A stretch of DNA of 35,766 nt from a virus, in IMG/VR virus record IMGVR_UViG_3300021963_004546, positions 1-35,766 of that record. One strand, written 5' to 3'. Both the position numbers and the translations under genes were made by a program. Shown piece by piece: positions 24,727-30,637 of this stretch. How positions within the stretch are numbered: position 1 is the stretch's first letter; the number at the start of each line of letters is the position of its first letter. The notes below the pieces were generated by a model, which saw only the letters and a list, made by a program, of their open reading frames with translations, had not been told where the DNA came from and ran no database searches.

Positions 24727-24755
24727 ATTATAGATTATTTGCAGACAGATTGCAA
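24727..24755 (-). promoter_or_regulatory. Internal host-type promoter TTGCAA-N17-TATAAT
   Basis: On the minus strand TTGCAA (24750-24755) and TATAAT (24727-24732) are 17 bases apart. The -35 box lies in the end of the upstream SDR gene and the -10 box in the 33-base gap before the GDP-mannose-epimerase gene, one of few real gaps in the cluster. It could start a second transcript for the left part of the cluster. An AGGAG stands after it. Confidence 0.5.
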
Positions 24756-25553
24756 CCCAGAATACAAGTCAATCTCCTGCACAAATCCCAAATCTTTCAG
24801 TTTGTCTGCATTTAGAGCAAAGTTTTTTGCTTGAACTAATTGATTAAATCGTGGTGTCTCCATTGACAGAAGTTCGCTTTCACTTCCCAAAATTTTCTTA
24901 CAAAGTTCAATGATACTCCTAAAGGTTAGTGCGTTTCCGCTTGCAATATTATAGATAGAGTTCAGTTCTCCTTTATCCATCACTAGTTTGAGAGCCCTGC
25001 AAATATCTTTAACATGCATATAATCTCTCAAATCCTCTCCATTGTTATAAAGAGTAATGGGTTCATTGTTCTTCATCAACTCAATTAAGAACCCAAGCAC
25101 ATTCTTCTTTGCAGAGACTGTCTTATCTTGTCCGTAAACATTTGCAATTCTCATAATGCGATACTTCACATCATAAACTTGGCAGAACGAAATAATCAAT
25201 TGCTCTGCTGCTCGTTTAGTAATCGAATAGAAACCTCTGGGGTCGCAGAGTGCATCTTCTTTTGCATATAGAATATCAGGTCCATAGACAAATCCTGTGC
25301 TGACATAATTGAATACAATGTCCTTGGACTTACAATACTCTAAAGTTTCCATTAGAACATTCAAGTTTGTTCTGACATCTAATGTGACATCTTCCAGAAC
25401 ATTGTAATTAGACGTGGTGCTAATCAAATACAGAATATTATTGGACTCTGGTTTCCGCTCTTCTCTTGGAATAGCAATCACTTCATCAGGGAACAACTCA
25501 CAAAAGGTTCCACCAATGAATCCTGTGGCACCATAAACAGATGTTTTACTCAT
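24735..25553 (-). CDS. NAD-dependent SDR, possible 4-ketoreductase of deoxysugar synthesis
   Basis: 272 aa from ATG 25551-25553; the longer reading needs a GTG three codons earlier. NAD loop SVYGATGFIGGTFCELFPDE, LYLISTTSNYN, active-site YVSTGFVYG and FYSITKRAAEQ (Tyr-x-x-x-Lys), RIANVYGQD. It follows rfbB and rfbC, where a 4-keto reductase would be expected, but it does not look like a typical RmlD. It may reduce the 4-keto group to another stereochemistry. Assignment of the reaction is inference from position. Confidence 0.72.
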   Translation of the reverse strand: MSKTSVYGATGFIGGTFCELFPDEVIAIPREERKPESNNILYLISTTSNYNVLEDVTLDVRTNLNVLMETLEYCKSKDIVFNYVSTGFVYGPDILYAKEDALCDPRGFYSITKRAAEQLIISFCQVYDVKYRIMRIANVYGQDKTVSAKKNVLGFLIELMKNNEPITLYNNGEDLRDYMHVKDICRALKLVMDKGELNSIYNIASGNALTFRSIIELCKKILGSESELLSMETPRFNQLVQAKNFALNADKLKDLGFVQEIDLYSGLQSVCK

Positions 25554-26082
25554 ACTTATCACACTCTTTTAACGATTCTCCTTTAAGGTCTTTGTCAGAC
25601 AGAATTGGTGCTGCTACATTCCAATAGATATTCAAGTCTTTATCATTCCACATTAAGGTTCGTTCATATTCTGAATAACGATAGTCAGTGACTTTATACA
25701 GCACCTCTGCTTGATGAGAAATAACACAGAATCCGTGAGCGAACCCAGGGGGAACCCACAGTTGTCTTGGTCCTGGAGTCAAGCGAACACCCATCCATTG
25801 ACCGTATGTGCTTGAACTTTGACGCAAATCTACAATTACATCATAGATTTCACCAGCAATACATCGCACCAGTTTTCCCTGTGGATGTTGAATCTGATAA
25901 TGCAGACCTCTTACCACATTCTTTGTAGAGATTGAGTGGCAGTCCTGCACGAACTCATAGTTCCCAATAATTTTTTGAATATCACGAAGATTGAAAGACT
26001 CTGTGAAAGAACCTCTCTTATCCTCAAAAACTTCTGTTGTGATAATATATGCGTCTTTTAGACTAGTTCCGATTGCGTTCAT
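25546..26082 (-). CDS. rfbC: dTDP-4-dehydrorhamnose 3,5-epimerase family (RmlC)
   Basis: 178 aa from ATG 26080-26082; a start 27 bases earlier is possible but would overlap rfbB by 47 bases. Cupin fold with VFEDKRGSFTESFN, NVVRGLHYQIQHPQGKLVRC (catalytic His), GEIYDVIVDLR and WVPPGFAHGFCVIS. The length is normal for RmlC. It epimerises C3 and/or C5 of the 4-keto-6-deoxy sugar made by RmlB. It overlaps the downstream SDR by 8 bases. Confidence 0.9.
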   Translation of the reverse strand: MNAIGTSLKDAYIITTEVFEDKRGSFTESFNLRDIQKIIGNYEFVQDCHSISTKNVVRGLHYQIQHPQGKLVRCIAGEIYDVIVDLRQSSSTYGQWMGVRLTPGPRQLWVPPGFAHGFCVISHQAEVLYKVTDYRYSEYERTLMWNDKDLNIYWNVAAPILSDKDLKGESLKECDKYE

Positions 26083-26989
26083 ACCATTCAATTGTTTTGT
26101 CAAGTCCATCCTCTAGAGAAAAGCGTGGAGACCACTTCAATTCGTGTCGGATTTTTGTAATGTCCGTGGAATAACGACGGTCGTGTCCTGGACGGTCTTT
26201 GACATATTCTATCATATCTTCCGTCATATTCATACGGTCCAGAATCATTCTTACAAGGTCAATGTTTCTGAACTCGCATTCTCCACCAATATTATACTTC
26301 TGACCGAACTTACCTTTCAACCATACCTCAATTAATGCTTCACAATGGTCCTGAACGTATAACCAATCACGAATTTGTTTGCCATCGCCATAGATAGGAA
26401 CTTTCTTACCCGATAAAAGATTGGTAATGGTCTTGGGAATCATCTTTTCGTGATACTGCCTGGGTCCATAATTGTTGGAACAGTTTGTAATCACTGCAGG
26501 CAATCCATAGGTATTGTGATATGCCATTACAAAGTGGTCGCTTGCTGCTTTGGATGCGGAGTATGGATTTCTAGGAGCATAGTTTGATTTCTCCGTGAAG
26601 TATCCATCCTCAATTGAACCATAAACTTCATCTGTTGAGATATGAATGAACTTCTGAACTTCATACTTCAAAGACAAGTTTAGAAGATTCACAGTCCCAT
26701 TGATATTCGTCAGGATAAATGGAGAGCAATCCTGAATAGAATTATCAACATGACTTTCTGCAGCAAAGTGAAAGACCGTGGAAGGTTTGTGTTCTTTAAA
26801 AACACGCTCACACCCACTCTCATCAGCAATGTCAATCGTATAGAGAAAGACTCTATCTGGAATATTGTGCCAGTCTGCAGCATAAGTCAAACTGTCAATA
26901 CACACAATGTCTTCTGTGGTGCAGGTGACCAAATGATGAAGAAAATTACTTCCAATAAATCCAGCACCACCCGTAACTAAAACTGTCAT
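26063..26989 (-). CDS. rfbB: dTDP-glucose 4,6-dehydratase (RmlB)
   Basis: 308 aa. NAD loop VTGGAGFIGSNFLHH, FHFAAESHVDNSI, active-site HISTDEVYGS with the dehydratase Asp-Glu pair, NPYSASKAASDHFV with Tyr-x-x-x-Lys, NCSNNYGPRQ and GDGKQIRDWLYVQDHCEAL. These are hallmark RmlB stretches. It makes dTDP-4-keto-6-deoxy-glucose, the entry point for rhamnose and other deoxysugars. No thymidylyltransferase (RmlA) is present in this window, so the substrate must come from the host or from outside the window. Confidence 0.92.
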   Translation of the reverse strand: MTVLVTGGAGFIGSNFLHHLVTCTTEDIVCIDSLTYAADWHNIPDRVFLYTIDIADESGCERVFKEHKPSTVFHFAAESHVDNSIQDCSPFILTNINGTVNLLNLSLKYEVQKFIHISTDEVYGSIEDGYFTEKSNYAPRNPYSASKAASDHFVMAYHNTYGLPAVITNCSNNYGPRQYHEKMIPKTITNLLSGKKVPIYGDGKQIRDWLYVQDHCEALIEVWLKGKFGQKYNIGGECEFRNIDLVRMILDRMNMTEDMIEYVKDRPGHDRRYSTDITKIRHELKWSPRFSLEDGLDKTIEWYERNRN

Positions 26990-27011
26990 CTGTAAATGTT
27001 TTAACTCAATA

Positions 27012-27569
27012 TTACTTCTTTATTCCCCAAAAGTAAAGATCGCAAGATGTTCTATTAACACCAAACTCATGAGATGAAAATAATTCCTCAAAGTTAAATT
27101 TCTCTTTGAAGTGTTCTTCATTGAGATTCATATAATAGTTGTGCCACTCTTCTTTGTTTTCTCGACCAAGTTGCACCGTTAATGGAGAACATTCTGGATG
27201 AGACCCCGATGTGCCATGAGTATGTCTGCCATCAGTAGCACAAGTGAAACAAACAAGTCCATTTGGTTTTGTCATTCTTATCATATTCGCAAATGTTTCT
27301 ACCCAATAGGGATTATGCTCAAAACACTCTGTCGAAATTGAGACATCATAAGTATCATCGGGATGGTCTAAGTCCTGACCCTGACATACCAAATCAACAC
27401 CCTGTCCCTCACCAACATCAATACCAAGATAGTCACACTTCTCAAAGAGTGACCGAATCGAACCATTGATATCTAGACTTCCTACCTCAAGAACTTTTTT
27501 TCCTGTAAAGAACTCAGGTCTATCATTCTTTAATGATTCTACAAATTCTTGTTGTTCTGGGTGGGCCAT
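27012..27569 (-). CDS. Class I SAM-dependent methyltransferase, first gene of the glycan cluster
   Basis: 185 aa. Motif I VLEVGSLDINGSIRSLF, strand-2 end YLGIDVGEGQGVDLV, and YDVSISTECFEHNPYWVET as post-motif. A His-rich stretch GRHTHGTSGSHPE follows. The acceptor is unknown. It begins 31 bases after a terminator, so it should be the first gene of the long sugar transcript. I see no strong promoter in the gap. Confidence 0.75.
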   Translation of the reverse strand: MAHPEQQEFVESLKNDRPEFFTGKKVLEVGSLDINGSIRSLFEKCDYLGIDVGEGQGVDLVCQGQDLDHPDDTYDVSISTECFEHNPYWVETFANMIRMTKPNGLVCFTCATDGRHTHGTSGSHPECSPLTVQLGRENKEEWHNYYMNLNEEHFKEKFNFEELFSSHEFGVNRTSCDLYFWGIKK

Positions 27570-27600
27570 AATAGTGTAATATCTTTACTATCTAGGCAAT

Positions 27601-27624
27601 AAAAAAGAGGTTGTTTCCAACCTC
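27601..27624 (-). terminator. Rho-independent terminator before the glycan cluster
   Basis: GAGGTTG (27618-27624) and CAACCTC (27607-27613) on the minus strand close a GAAA loop and are followed by six T. It ends the transcript carrying the folded RNA region and the two small genes at 27804-28264. Confidence 0.85.
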
Positions 27625-27790
27625 CAAAAGTATTCAGGCTCGCCACCAATTCTTTTGCTGGAAATTGGAAACCAGGCGGGGTTGCCCCATCCGCACCAAC
27701 GGCATTTGGGAGATGCCGTAAACTCATTAAGGGGTCATATTGACTCCACCAGTTCTGTTTAAGTCCATCCGTGACTAAGGGGGTTTACTC
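27625..27790 (-). ncRNA. Candidate folded RNA upstream of the terminator
   Basis: This 160-base stretch holds no convincing gene and is visibly richer in G and C than its neighbours. On the minus strand it contains ACGGCAT/ATGCCGT (27713-27719 with 27699-27705), GGGG/CCCC around a 3-base loop (27785-27788 equivalent arms at 27678-27688) and CCAATT/AATTGG (27663-27668 with 27646-27651), then the terminator at 27601. One frame stays open for 62 codons, but it runs through the terminator stem and lacks a ribosome binding site. A small RNA or long structured 3' end is the better reading. Confidence 0.35.
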
Positions 27791-27803
27791 CCGACCAGGG
27801 TTT

Positions 27804-28052
27804 TTAGAGACTCTCCATGTCTTCATCATCTTTTATGTAGCAAGGAACTCGATCTGGGTCTAACCATTTTGCATACTCAATGTCCTCCATTGCTGTAGAA
27901 CATTGCATAACATTATCGAATAGATAGATGTCATTCCAGCGTTTTGTGTATTCGTTTTGTTTTTGTAGGCGATAGTCAGGTTGCCCATTAAGTTCAATGA
28001 TGCCTGCTTCAACAAAACGATAGCCTTCTCGTTCCAGAAGAACTTTAGTCAT
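27804..28052 (-). CDS. Hypothetical protein, 82 aa
   Basis: A charged soluble protein (MTKVLLEREGYRFVEAGIIE) with Tyr/Asp-rich C-terminal half ending in KDDEDMESL. It overlaps the upstream 71-aa gene as ATGA (28049-28052). No family recognised, no signal or membrane segment. Early transcription is likely, from the promoter beside tRNA-Met. Confidence 0.7.
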   Translation of the reverse strand: MTKVLLEREGYRFVEAGIIELNGQPDYRLQKQNEYTKRWNDIYLFDNVMQCSTAMEDIEYAKWLDPDRVPCYIKDDEDMESL

Positions 28053-28264
28053 ACCACCTCAACGGATTCAAGATCATTAGCGACATACTCCATGAGGATT
28101 TCATAATCATCAAGAGGGTCACCAGAAAAAACGACACCTTCGTTTTCATAATAGCGACGAACCTTTTTGAAAAGTTTCGGATTCTTTACATCAAGGTAGA
28201 ATTCGCCATTTGCTGCACCACGGAGAGTGGGAATGTCTTTCTTGAATTTTGCTGTGAGAGTCAT
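28049..28264 (-). CDS. Hypothetical protein, 71 aa
   Basis: A small basic-then-acidic protein beginning MTLTAKFKKDIPTLRGAANG, with predicted beta strands and an acidic tail (ANDLESVEVV). It is the first gene after a TTGACA/TATAAT promoter and is coupled to the 82-aa gene by ATGA. Function unknown; small early proteins of this kind in phages often act on host factors, which is only a general inference here. Confidence 0.7.
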   Translation of the reverse strand: MTLTAKFKKDIPTLRGAANGEFYLDVKNPKLFKKVRRYYENEGVVFSGDPLDDYEILMEYVANDLESVEVV

Positions 28265-28286
28265 TGTTTTGAATGTTGACCTGACT

Positions 28287-28316
28287 ATTATAAAGGTTTG
28301 ACAGGGTTTCTGTCAA
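28287..28316 (-). promoter_or_regulatory. Host-type promoter TTGACA-N18-TATAAT with overlapping dyad
   Basis: Consensus boxes TTGACA (28311-28316) and TATAAT (28287-28292) are 18 bases apart on the minus strand. The -35 box is half of a perfect inverted repeat TTGACAG-N5-CTGTCAA (28298-28316), so a dimeric regulator could cover the promoter. It begins 2 bases after tRNA-Met and drives the genes at 28264 and 28052. Confidence 0.7.
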
Positions 28317-28317
28317 G

Positions 28318-28390
28318 TGCTCCTTGAGGGGATCGAACCCACCTTAGCCGAATTATGAGTTCGGTGCATTCACCAGATTGCTAAAGGAGC
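28318..28390 (-). tRNA. tRNA-Met (CAT)
   Basis: Cloverleaf: acceptor GCTCCTT/AAGGAGC with discriminator A, anticodon stem CCGAA/TTCGG around CTCATAA, T-arm GTGGG-TTCGATC-CCCTC type. Anticodon CAT. Elongator Met is most likely; a lysidine-modified Ile2 identity cannot be excluded from sequence alone. CCA is not encoded. Confidence 0.88.
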
Positions 28391-28394
28391 AGGT

Positions 28395-28444
28395 GGGGGA
28401 TTTACCCAGCCTCAGAGTTTCCTCTTCACAGGCACGGAACCCCC
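28395..28444 (-). ncRNA. Folded 50-base element between tRNA-Ile and tRNA-Met
   Basis: On the minus strand GGGGGTT pairs with AATCCCCC (one bulge), inside which GCCT/AGGC and AGAG/CTCT stack under a GAAA loop. It begins 1 base after tRNA-Ile and ends 4 bases before tRNA-Met. It could guide tRNA processing or be a separate small RNA. No known family matched by eye. Confidence 0.5.
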
Positions 28445-28445
28445 A

Positions 28446-28517
28446 TAGGGATGCCTGGACTTGAACCAGGATGACTCCGTTATAAGCAGAGCGCATTGAC
28501 CTTTATGCGACACCCCC
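28446..28517 (-). tRNA. tRNA-Ile (TAT)
   Basis: Anticodon stem CTCTG/CGGAG around CTTATAA gives anticodon TAT for the rare AUA codon. D-stem GCAT/ATGC and T-arm CCTGG-TTCAAGT-CCAGG are intact. The acceptor GGGGGTG/CATCCCT has two G-U pairs, one at the first position, which is unusual. CCA is not encoded. Confidence 0.82.
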
Positions 28518-28519
28518 AG

Positions 28520-28750
28520 TCATGAACCCTCTTCGTGGTCAGTGTGGAGACGTATTACTTCATCATCCACACTAGACTCTTCGAATACATGCACGACTTC
28601 ATTGTAAGGAACAATGACTGCCCTTTTGTTTCCATCTGTTATGATAAATGTTTCGCCATTCTCAACTCTTTCTATCAGAGTATCAAAGTTTGTTTGAAAC
28701 TCTTCGACTGTAAATTCTTGAAGTTCTGGAAGTTCTGAATTCATTTTCAT
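28520..28750 (-). CDS. Phd/YefM-like antitoxin without a partner toxin
   Basis: 76 aa. EFTVEEFQTNFDTLIERVEN followed by GETFIITDGNKRAVIVPYNE is the Phd/YefM DNA-binding fold: helix, G-E-x-x-x-I-x-x-x-G-x-x-x-A-V-x-V-P. The acidic C-terminus (VDDEVIRLHTDHEEG) is where antitoxins bind their toxin. No toxin gene lies beside it, since tRNA genes flank both sides. It may neutralise a host toxin or regulate transcription. The start could also be the second ATG, two codons later. Confidence 0.72.
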   Translation of the reverse strand: MKMNSELPELQEFTVEEFQTNFDTLIERVENGETFIITDGNKRAVIVPYNEVVHVFEESSVDDEVIRLHTDHEEGS

Positions 28751-28766
28751 AAGTGAGTTTTATGAG

Positions 28767-28838
28767 TCGGGGCGACAGGGATTGAACCTGTGACCTCTGG
28801 TTCCCAAAACCAGCATTCTACCGCTGAACTACGCCCCG
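28767..28838 (-). tRNA. tRNA-Pro (TGG)
   Basis: Acceptor CGGGGCG/CGCCCCG, discriminator A, anticodon stem CTGGT/ACCAG around TTTGGGA, T-arm ACAGG-TTCAATC-CCTGT. Anticodon TGG reads CCA and other Pro codons. CCA is not encoded. Confidence 0.92.
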
Positions 28839-28951
28839 TTGTTCTTTGAATGTATGTACATTATACCCATGATTGGAGCAACTGTCAATCCTGCTCCACA
28901 AAGACCTAACCAAATTGGACTTGATGCTAAAACTTCGACTAGATGAAACAT
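28829..28951 (-). CDS. 40-aa membrane protein overlapping tRNA-Pro
   Basis: The ORF starts MFHLVEVLASSPIWLGLCGA and continues GLTVAPIMGIMYIHSKNNGA. Residues 12-33 form a membrane helix. Its ATG overlaps the stop of the 72-aa gene as TAATG (28949-28953), a coupled junction. The last codons and the stop run 10 bases into the 5' end of tRNA-Pro, so tRNA cleavage would cut the mRNA there. Small size makes it uncertain. Confidence 0.5.
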   Translation of the reverse strand: MFHLVEVLASSPIWLGLCGAGLTVAPIMGIMYIHSKNNGA

Positions 28952-29169
28952 TAGTATCCCCTCCAAGTTTTGAATTCGTAATAGAAATATTGATCCACTG
29001 TATTATCCAATGGAGCATTCTCTTCTCGATGAGCCCATTCCACACAGAAATCTACGATACGGTGGTCGTGTAGTGAACTGTGCCCCCACATTCTCACAAA
29101 TGCTGATGCGGCAAAGTGATATCTCTGTTTAATGTGCGGTTCCATTCCCCTTGTAATCTTTGGAGTCAT
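28951..29169 (-). CDS. Hypothetical protein, 72 aa
   Basis: A soluble His/Trp/aromatic-rich protein (RYHFAASAFVRMWGHSSLHD). The ATG at 29167-29169 has a strong GAGGAGG 5 bases upstream, which decides the start. The ribosome site lies inside the coding part of the 42-aa membrane gene. No family recognised. Confidence 0.72.
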   Translation of the reverse strand: MTPKITRGMEPHIKQRYHFAASAFVRMWGHSSLHDHRIVDFCVEWAHREENAPLDNTVDQYFYYEFKTWRGY

Positions 29170-29257
29170 AATATCCTCCTCGTGTTCCGAAATAAAGTGT
29201 TGCTAAAACAAACGGGACTGCAACAAATAATAATAGTCTTCCAAGTAAATGCTCCAT
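29129..29257 (-). CDS. 42-aa membrane protein
   Basis: Reads MEHLLGRLLLFVAVPFVLAT, then LYFGTRGGYYDSKDYKGNGT and AH. Residues 5-23 form a membrane helix followed by a polar tail. It starts 4 bases after the 104-aa gene and overlaps the 72-aa gene by 41 bases. It belongs to a group of tiny membrane genes in this early region. Function unknown. Confidence 0.5.
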   Translation of the reverse strand: MEHLLGRLLLFVAVPFVLATLYFGTRGGYYDSKDYKGNGTAH

Positions 29258-29261
29258 TAAA

Positions 29262-29576
29262 CTATTTTCCTAAAGAAACAAAGTCATCATCATCACCATC
29301 ATCTTCATAACTAGATGGTTCTTCAAATAATTCATCTATCTTTTGTTGTAAGACTTTGCGTTGAAGTTGTTCGATGTCTTCGTCTGTAAATCTAACCACG
29401 AGTAATGGGTCTCCTGCTTTAACGTCGTTCATTTCTGGATGCTTCACTTTTGGACTTTTTGAATATCCAGCATGAGCATTCATAATCATCCAACCCTGTG
29501 CGATCATTGAAAGTGCAATACCCACAAGCACAATCCAAGGAACTAAAAATATTAATGGAGCGTAATTTTGAGCCAT
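29262..29576 (-). CDS. Membrane-anchored acidic protein, 104 aa
   Basis: One N-terminal membrane helix (about 8-31: LIFLVPWIVLVGIALSMIAQ) is followed by a cytoplasmic part with VKAGDPLLVVRFTDEDIEQL, a short coiled coil, and an Asp/Glu-rich tail (SSYEDDGDDDDFVSLGK). It looks like a protein conserved in cyanophages near tRNA genes, but I know no function. It overlaps the upstream gene by 25 bases. Confidence 0.75.
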   Translation of the reverse strand: MAQNYAPLIFLVPWIVLVGIALSMIAQGWMIMNAHAGYSKSPKVKHPEMNDVKAGDPLLVVRFTDEDIEQLQRKVLQQKIDELFEEPSSYEDDGDDDDFVSLGK

Positions 29577-29755
29577 GGTAGTAACGGTGGAATAGCACCG
29601 ACAAGTCTTAAGAGTCCTTCAGCAAATAAAGCAAGCACCACCCAACCGACGCACATACTAATGATAGAAGCATTGCGATTGTGTCTTCTGATTGCAGCAT
29701 CGATCATCTCCTGAACTTCAGAACGACTGATAAATTCGTCTTGTGGTTCTATCAC
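29552..29755 (-). CDS. 67-aa membrane protein with GTG start
   Basis: The start codon is GTG at 29753-29755, overlapping the stop of the 49-aa gene as GTGA. The N-terminal half is a polar helix (ISRSEVQEMIDAAIRRHNRN) and the C-terminal half one or two membrane segments (SIISMCVGWVVLALFAEGLL). Function unknown. It is coupled to both neighbours by overlap. Confidence 0.65.
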   Translation of the reverse strand: MIEPQDEFISRSEVQEMIDAAIRRHNRNASIISMCVGWVVLALFAEGLLRLVGAIPPLLPWLKITLH

Positions 29756-29901
29756 AATTCATCTCCAAGAAACTTTGCTAAAGGATCTTTACGTGTTTTG
29801 ACAATCTCACAAGCTCTATAATAAAACATATTGTTCGTATTTCCAGACTGCTCAAACGTCTCCTTAATCTTCACCCAATTATCATAGGTTCGTTGGTCCA
29901 T
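29752..29901 (-). CDS. Hypothetical protein, 49 aa
   Basis: The ORF starts MDQRTYDNWVKIKETFEQSG and ends ACEIVKTRKDPLAKFLGDEL. It is a small helical soluble protein. It is the first gene after a consensus host-type promoter, 28 bases downstream of the -10 box, and its stop overlaps the next start (GTGA). This placement marks it as an early gene. Function unknown. Confidence 0.65.
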   Translation of the reverse strand: MDQRTYDNWVKIKETFEQSGNTNNMFYYRACEIVKTRKDPLAKFLGDEL

Positions 29902-29928
29902 ATGAGGTTGAGTATGATACTATTAGTT

Positions 29929-29956
29929 ATAATAGTGTTTATGGTTAATTTGTCAA
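29929..29956 (-). promoter_or_regulatory. Host-type promoter TTGACA-N16-TATTAT
   Basis: TTGACA (29951-29956) and TATTAT (29929-29934) are 16 bases apart on the minus strand, in an 80-base gap. It starts the unit of small membrane genes, tRNA-Pro, the antitoxin-like gene, tRNA-Ile and tRNA-Met. Confidence 0.75.
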
Positions 29957-29981
29957 GTATGTGTTGATTTAAACACAGAGA

Positions 29982-30539
29982 TTACGCAAGAATTGATTGG
30001 TTTAAGATGTTATTTTGAGACAACATCATTAAAATTTTAGAGTCTTTTGCACTTCCTTTCACAGAATCATAATAGTCATAATATCCATTATGAAGAATAA
30101 TAGCATCTTTCAGAGACCCAGTTTCGTTTTGAAGTCTGCGAAGTTTGCTTGCGAGTAACCAGACTGATACTTCATCATCATCAAGTAGTTCTCGCTTGGG
30201 AGGAAGTCCTTGTGTAATAAGTTCTTTTAGACCCAGTTGTGCGACACCAAAGGTCTTGACATCAACTGGTTTGCGGTGAAGAATTTCCTCATAGAGAACT
30301 GCTGCGATGACATTCTCTGGAATATTGAACTGCTTGCTTGCTTTCTTAATATAAGGAACCAGAGTTTCTAATTTCTCATAACTCATCGCACGAGTCATCG
30401 GAACATTCGATACAACGGTGCTAATGACTGTGGGTGTGACAGTTCTATCTTTCACGCCATAGTTACTCAAAGTCTTATTCTGACTATTAAGTGGAATGAA
30501 AGATAGAAGTAGAAGTGTAGCAAATAGTGTGCGTTTCAT
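29982..30539 (-). CDS. Secreted lytic-transglycosylase-like protein
   Basis: 185 aa. Signal peptide at residues 1-19 (MKRTLFATLLLLSFIPLNSQ). From about residue 58: VPYIKKASKQFNIPENVIAA, then VLYEEILHR with the likely catalytic Glu, TFGVAQLGLKEL (the G-V/I-A/M-Q motif), LLASKLRRLQNETGSLKDAI and HNGYYDY. This is the order of the SLT/goose-lysozyme fold. It would cut peptidoglycan from the periplasm. It begins 8 bases after tRNA-Ser. Confidence 0.72.
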   Translation of the reverse strand: MKRTLFATLLLLSFIPLNSQNKTLSNYGVKDRTVTPTVISTVVSNVPMTRAMSYEKLETLVPYIKKASKQFNIPENVIAAVLYEEILHRKPVDVKTFGVAQLGLKELITQGLPPKRELLDDDEVSVWLLASKLRRLQNETGSLKDAIILHNGYYDYYDSVKGSAKDSKILMMLSQNNILNQSILA

Positions 30540-30547
30540 TTTTTAAA

Positions 30548-30632
30548 CGGAGAGGGTGGGATTCGAACCCACGGATGCTTTCACATCGCTAGTTTTCAAG
30601 ACTAGAGCCTTCAACCACTCGACCACCTCTCC
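30548..30632 (-). tRNA. tRNA-Ser (TGA)
   Basis: 85 bases with the long variable arm of class II tRNAs (GATG-TGAAAG-CATC). Acceptor GGAGAGG/CCTCTCC, discriminator G, anticodon stem CTAGT/ACTAG around CTTGAAA. Anticodon TGA reads UCA. CCA is not encoded. Confidence 0.93.
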
Positions 30633-30637
30633 AGACA

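Noticed and set aside
27539-27727. A 62-codon minus-strand frame in the folded region before the glycan cluster
   Set aside because: It runs through a good terminator and into the next gene, lacks a ribosome site, and the stretch is better explained by RNA structure.
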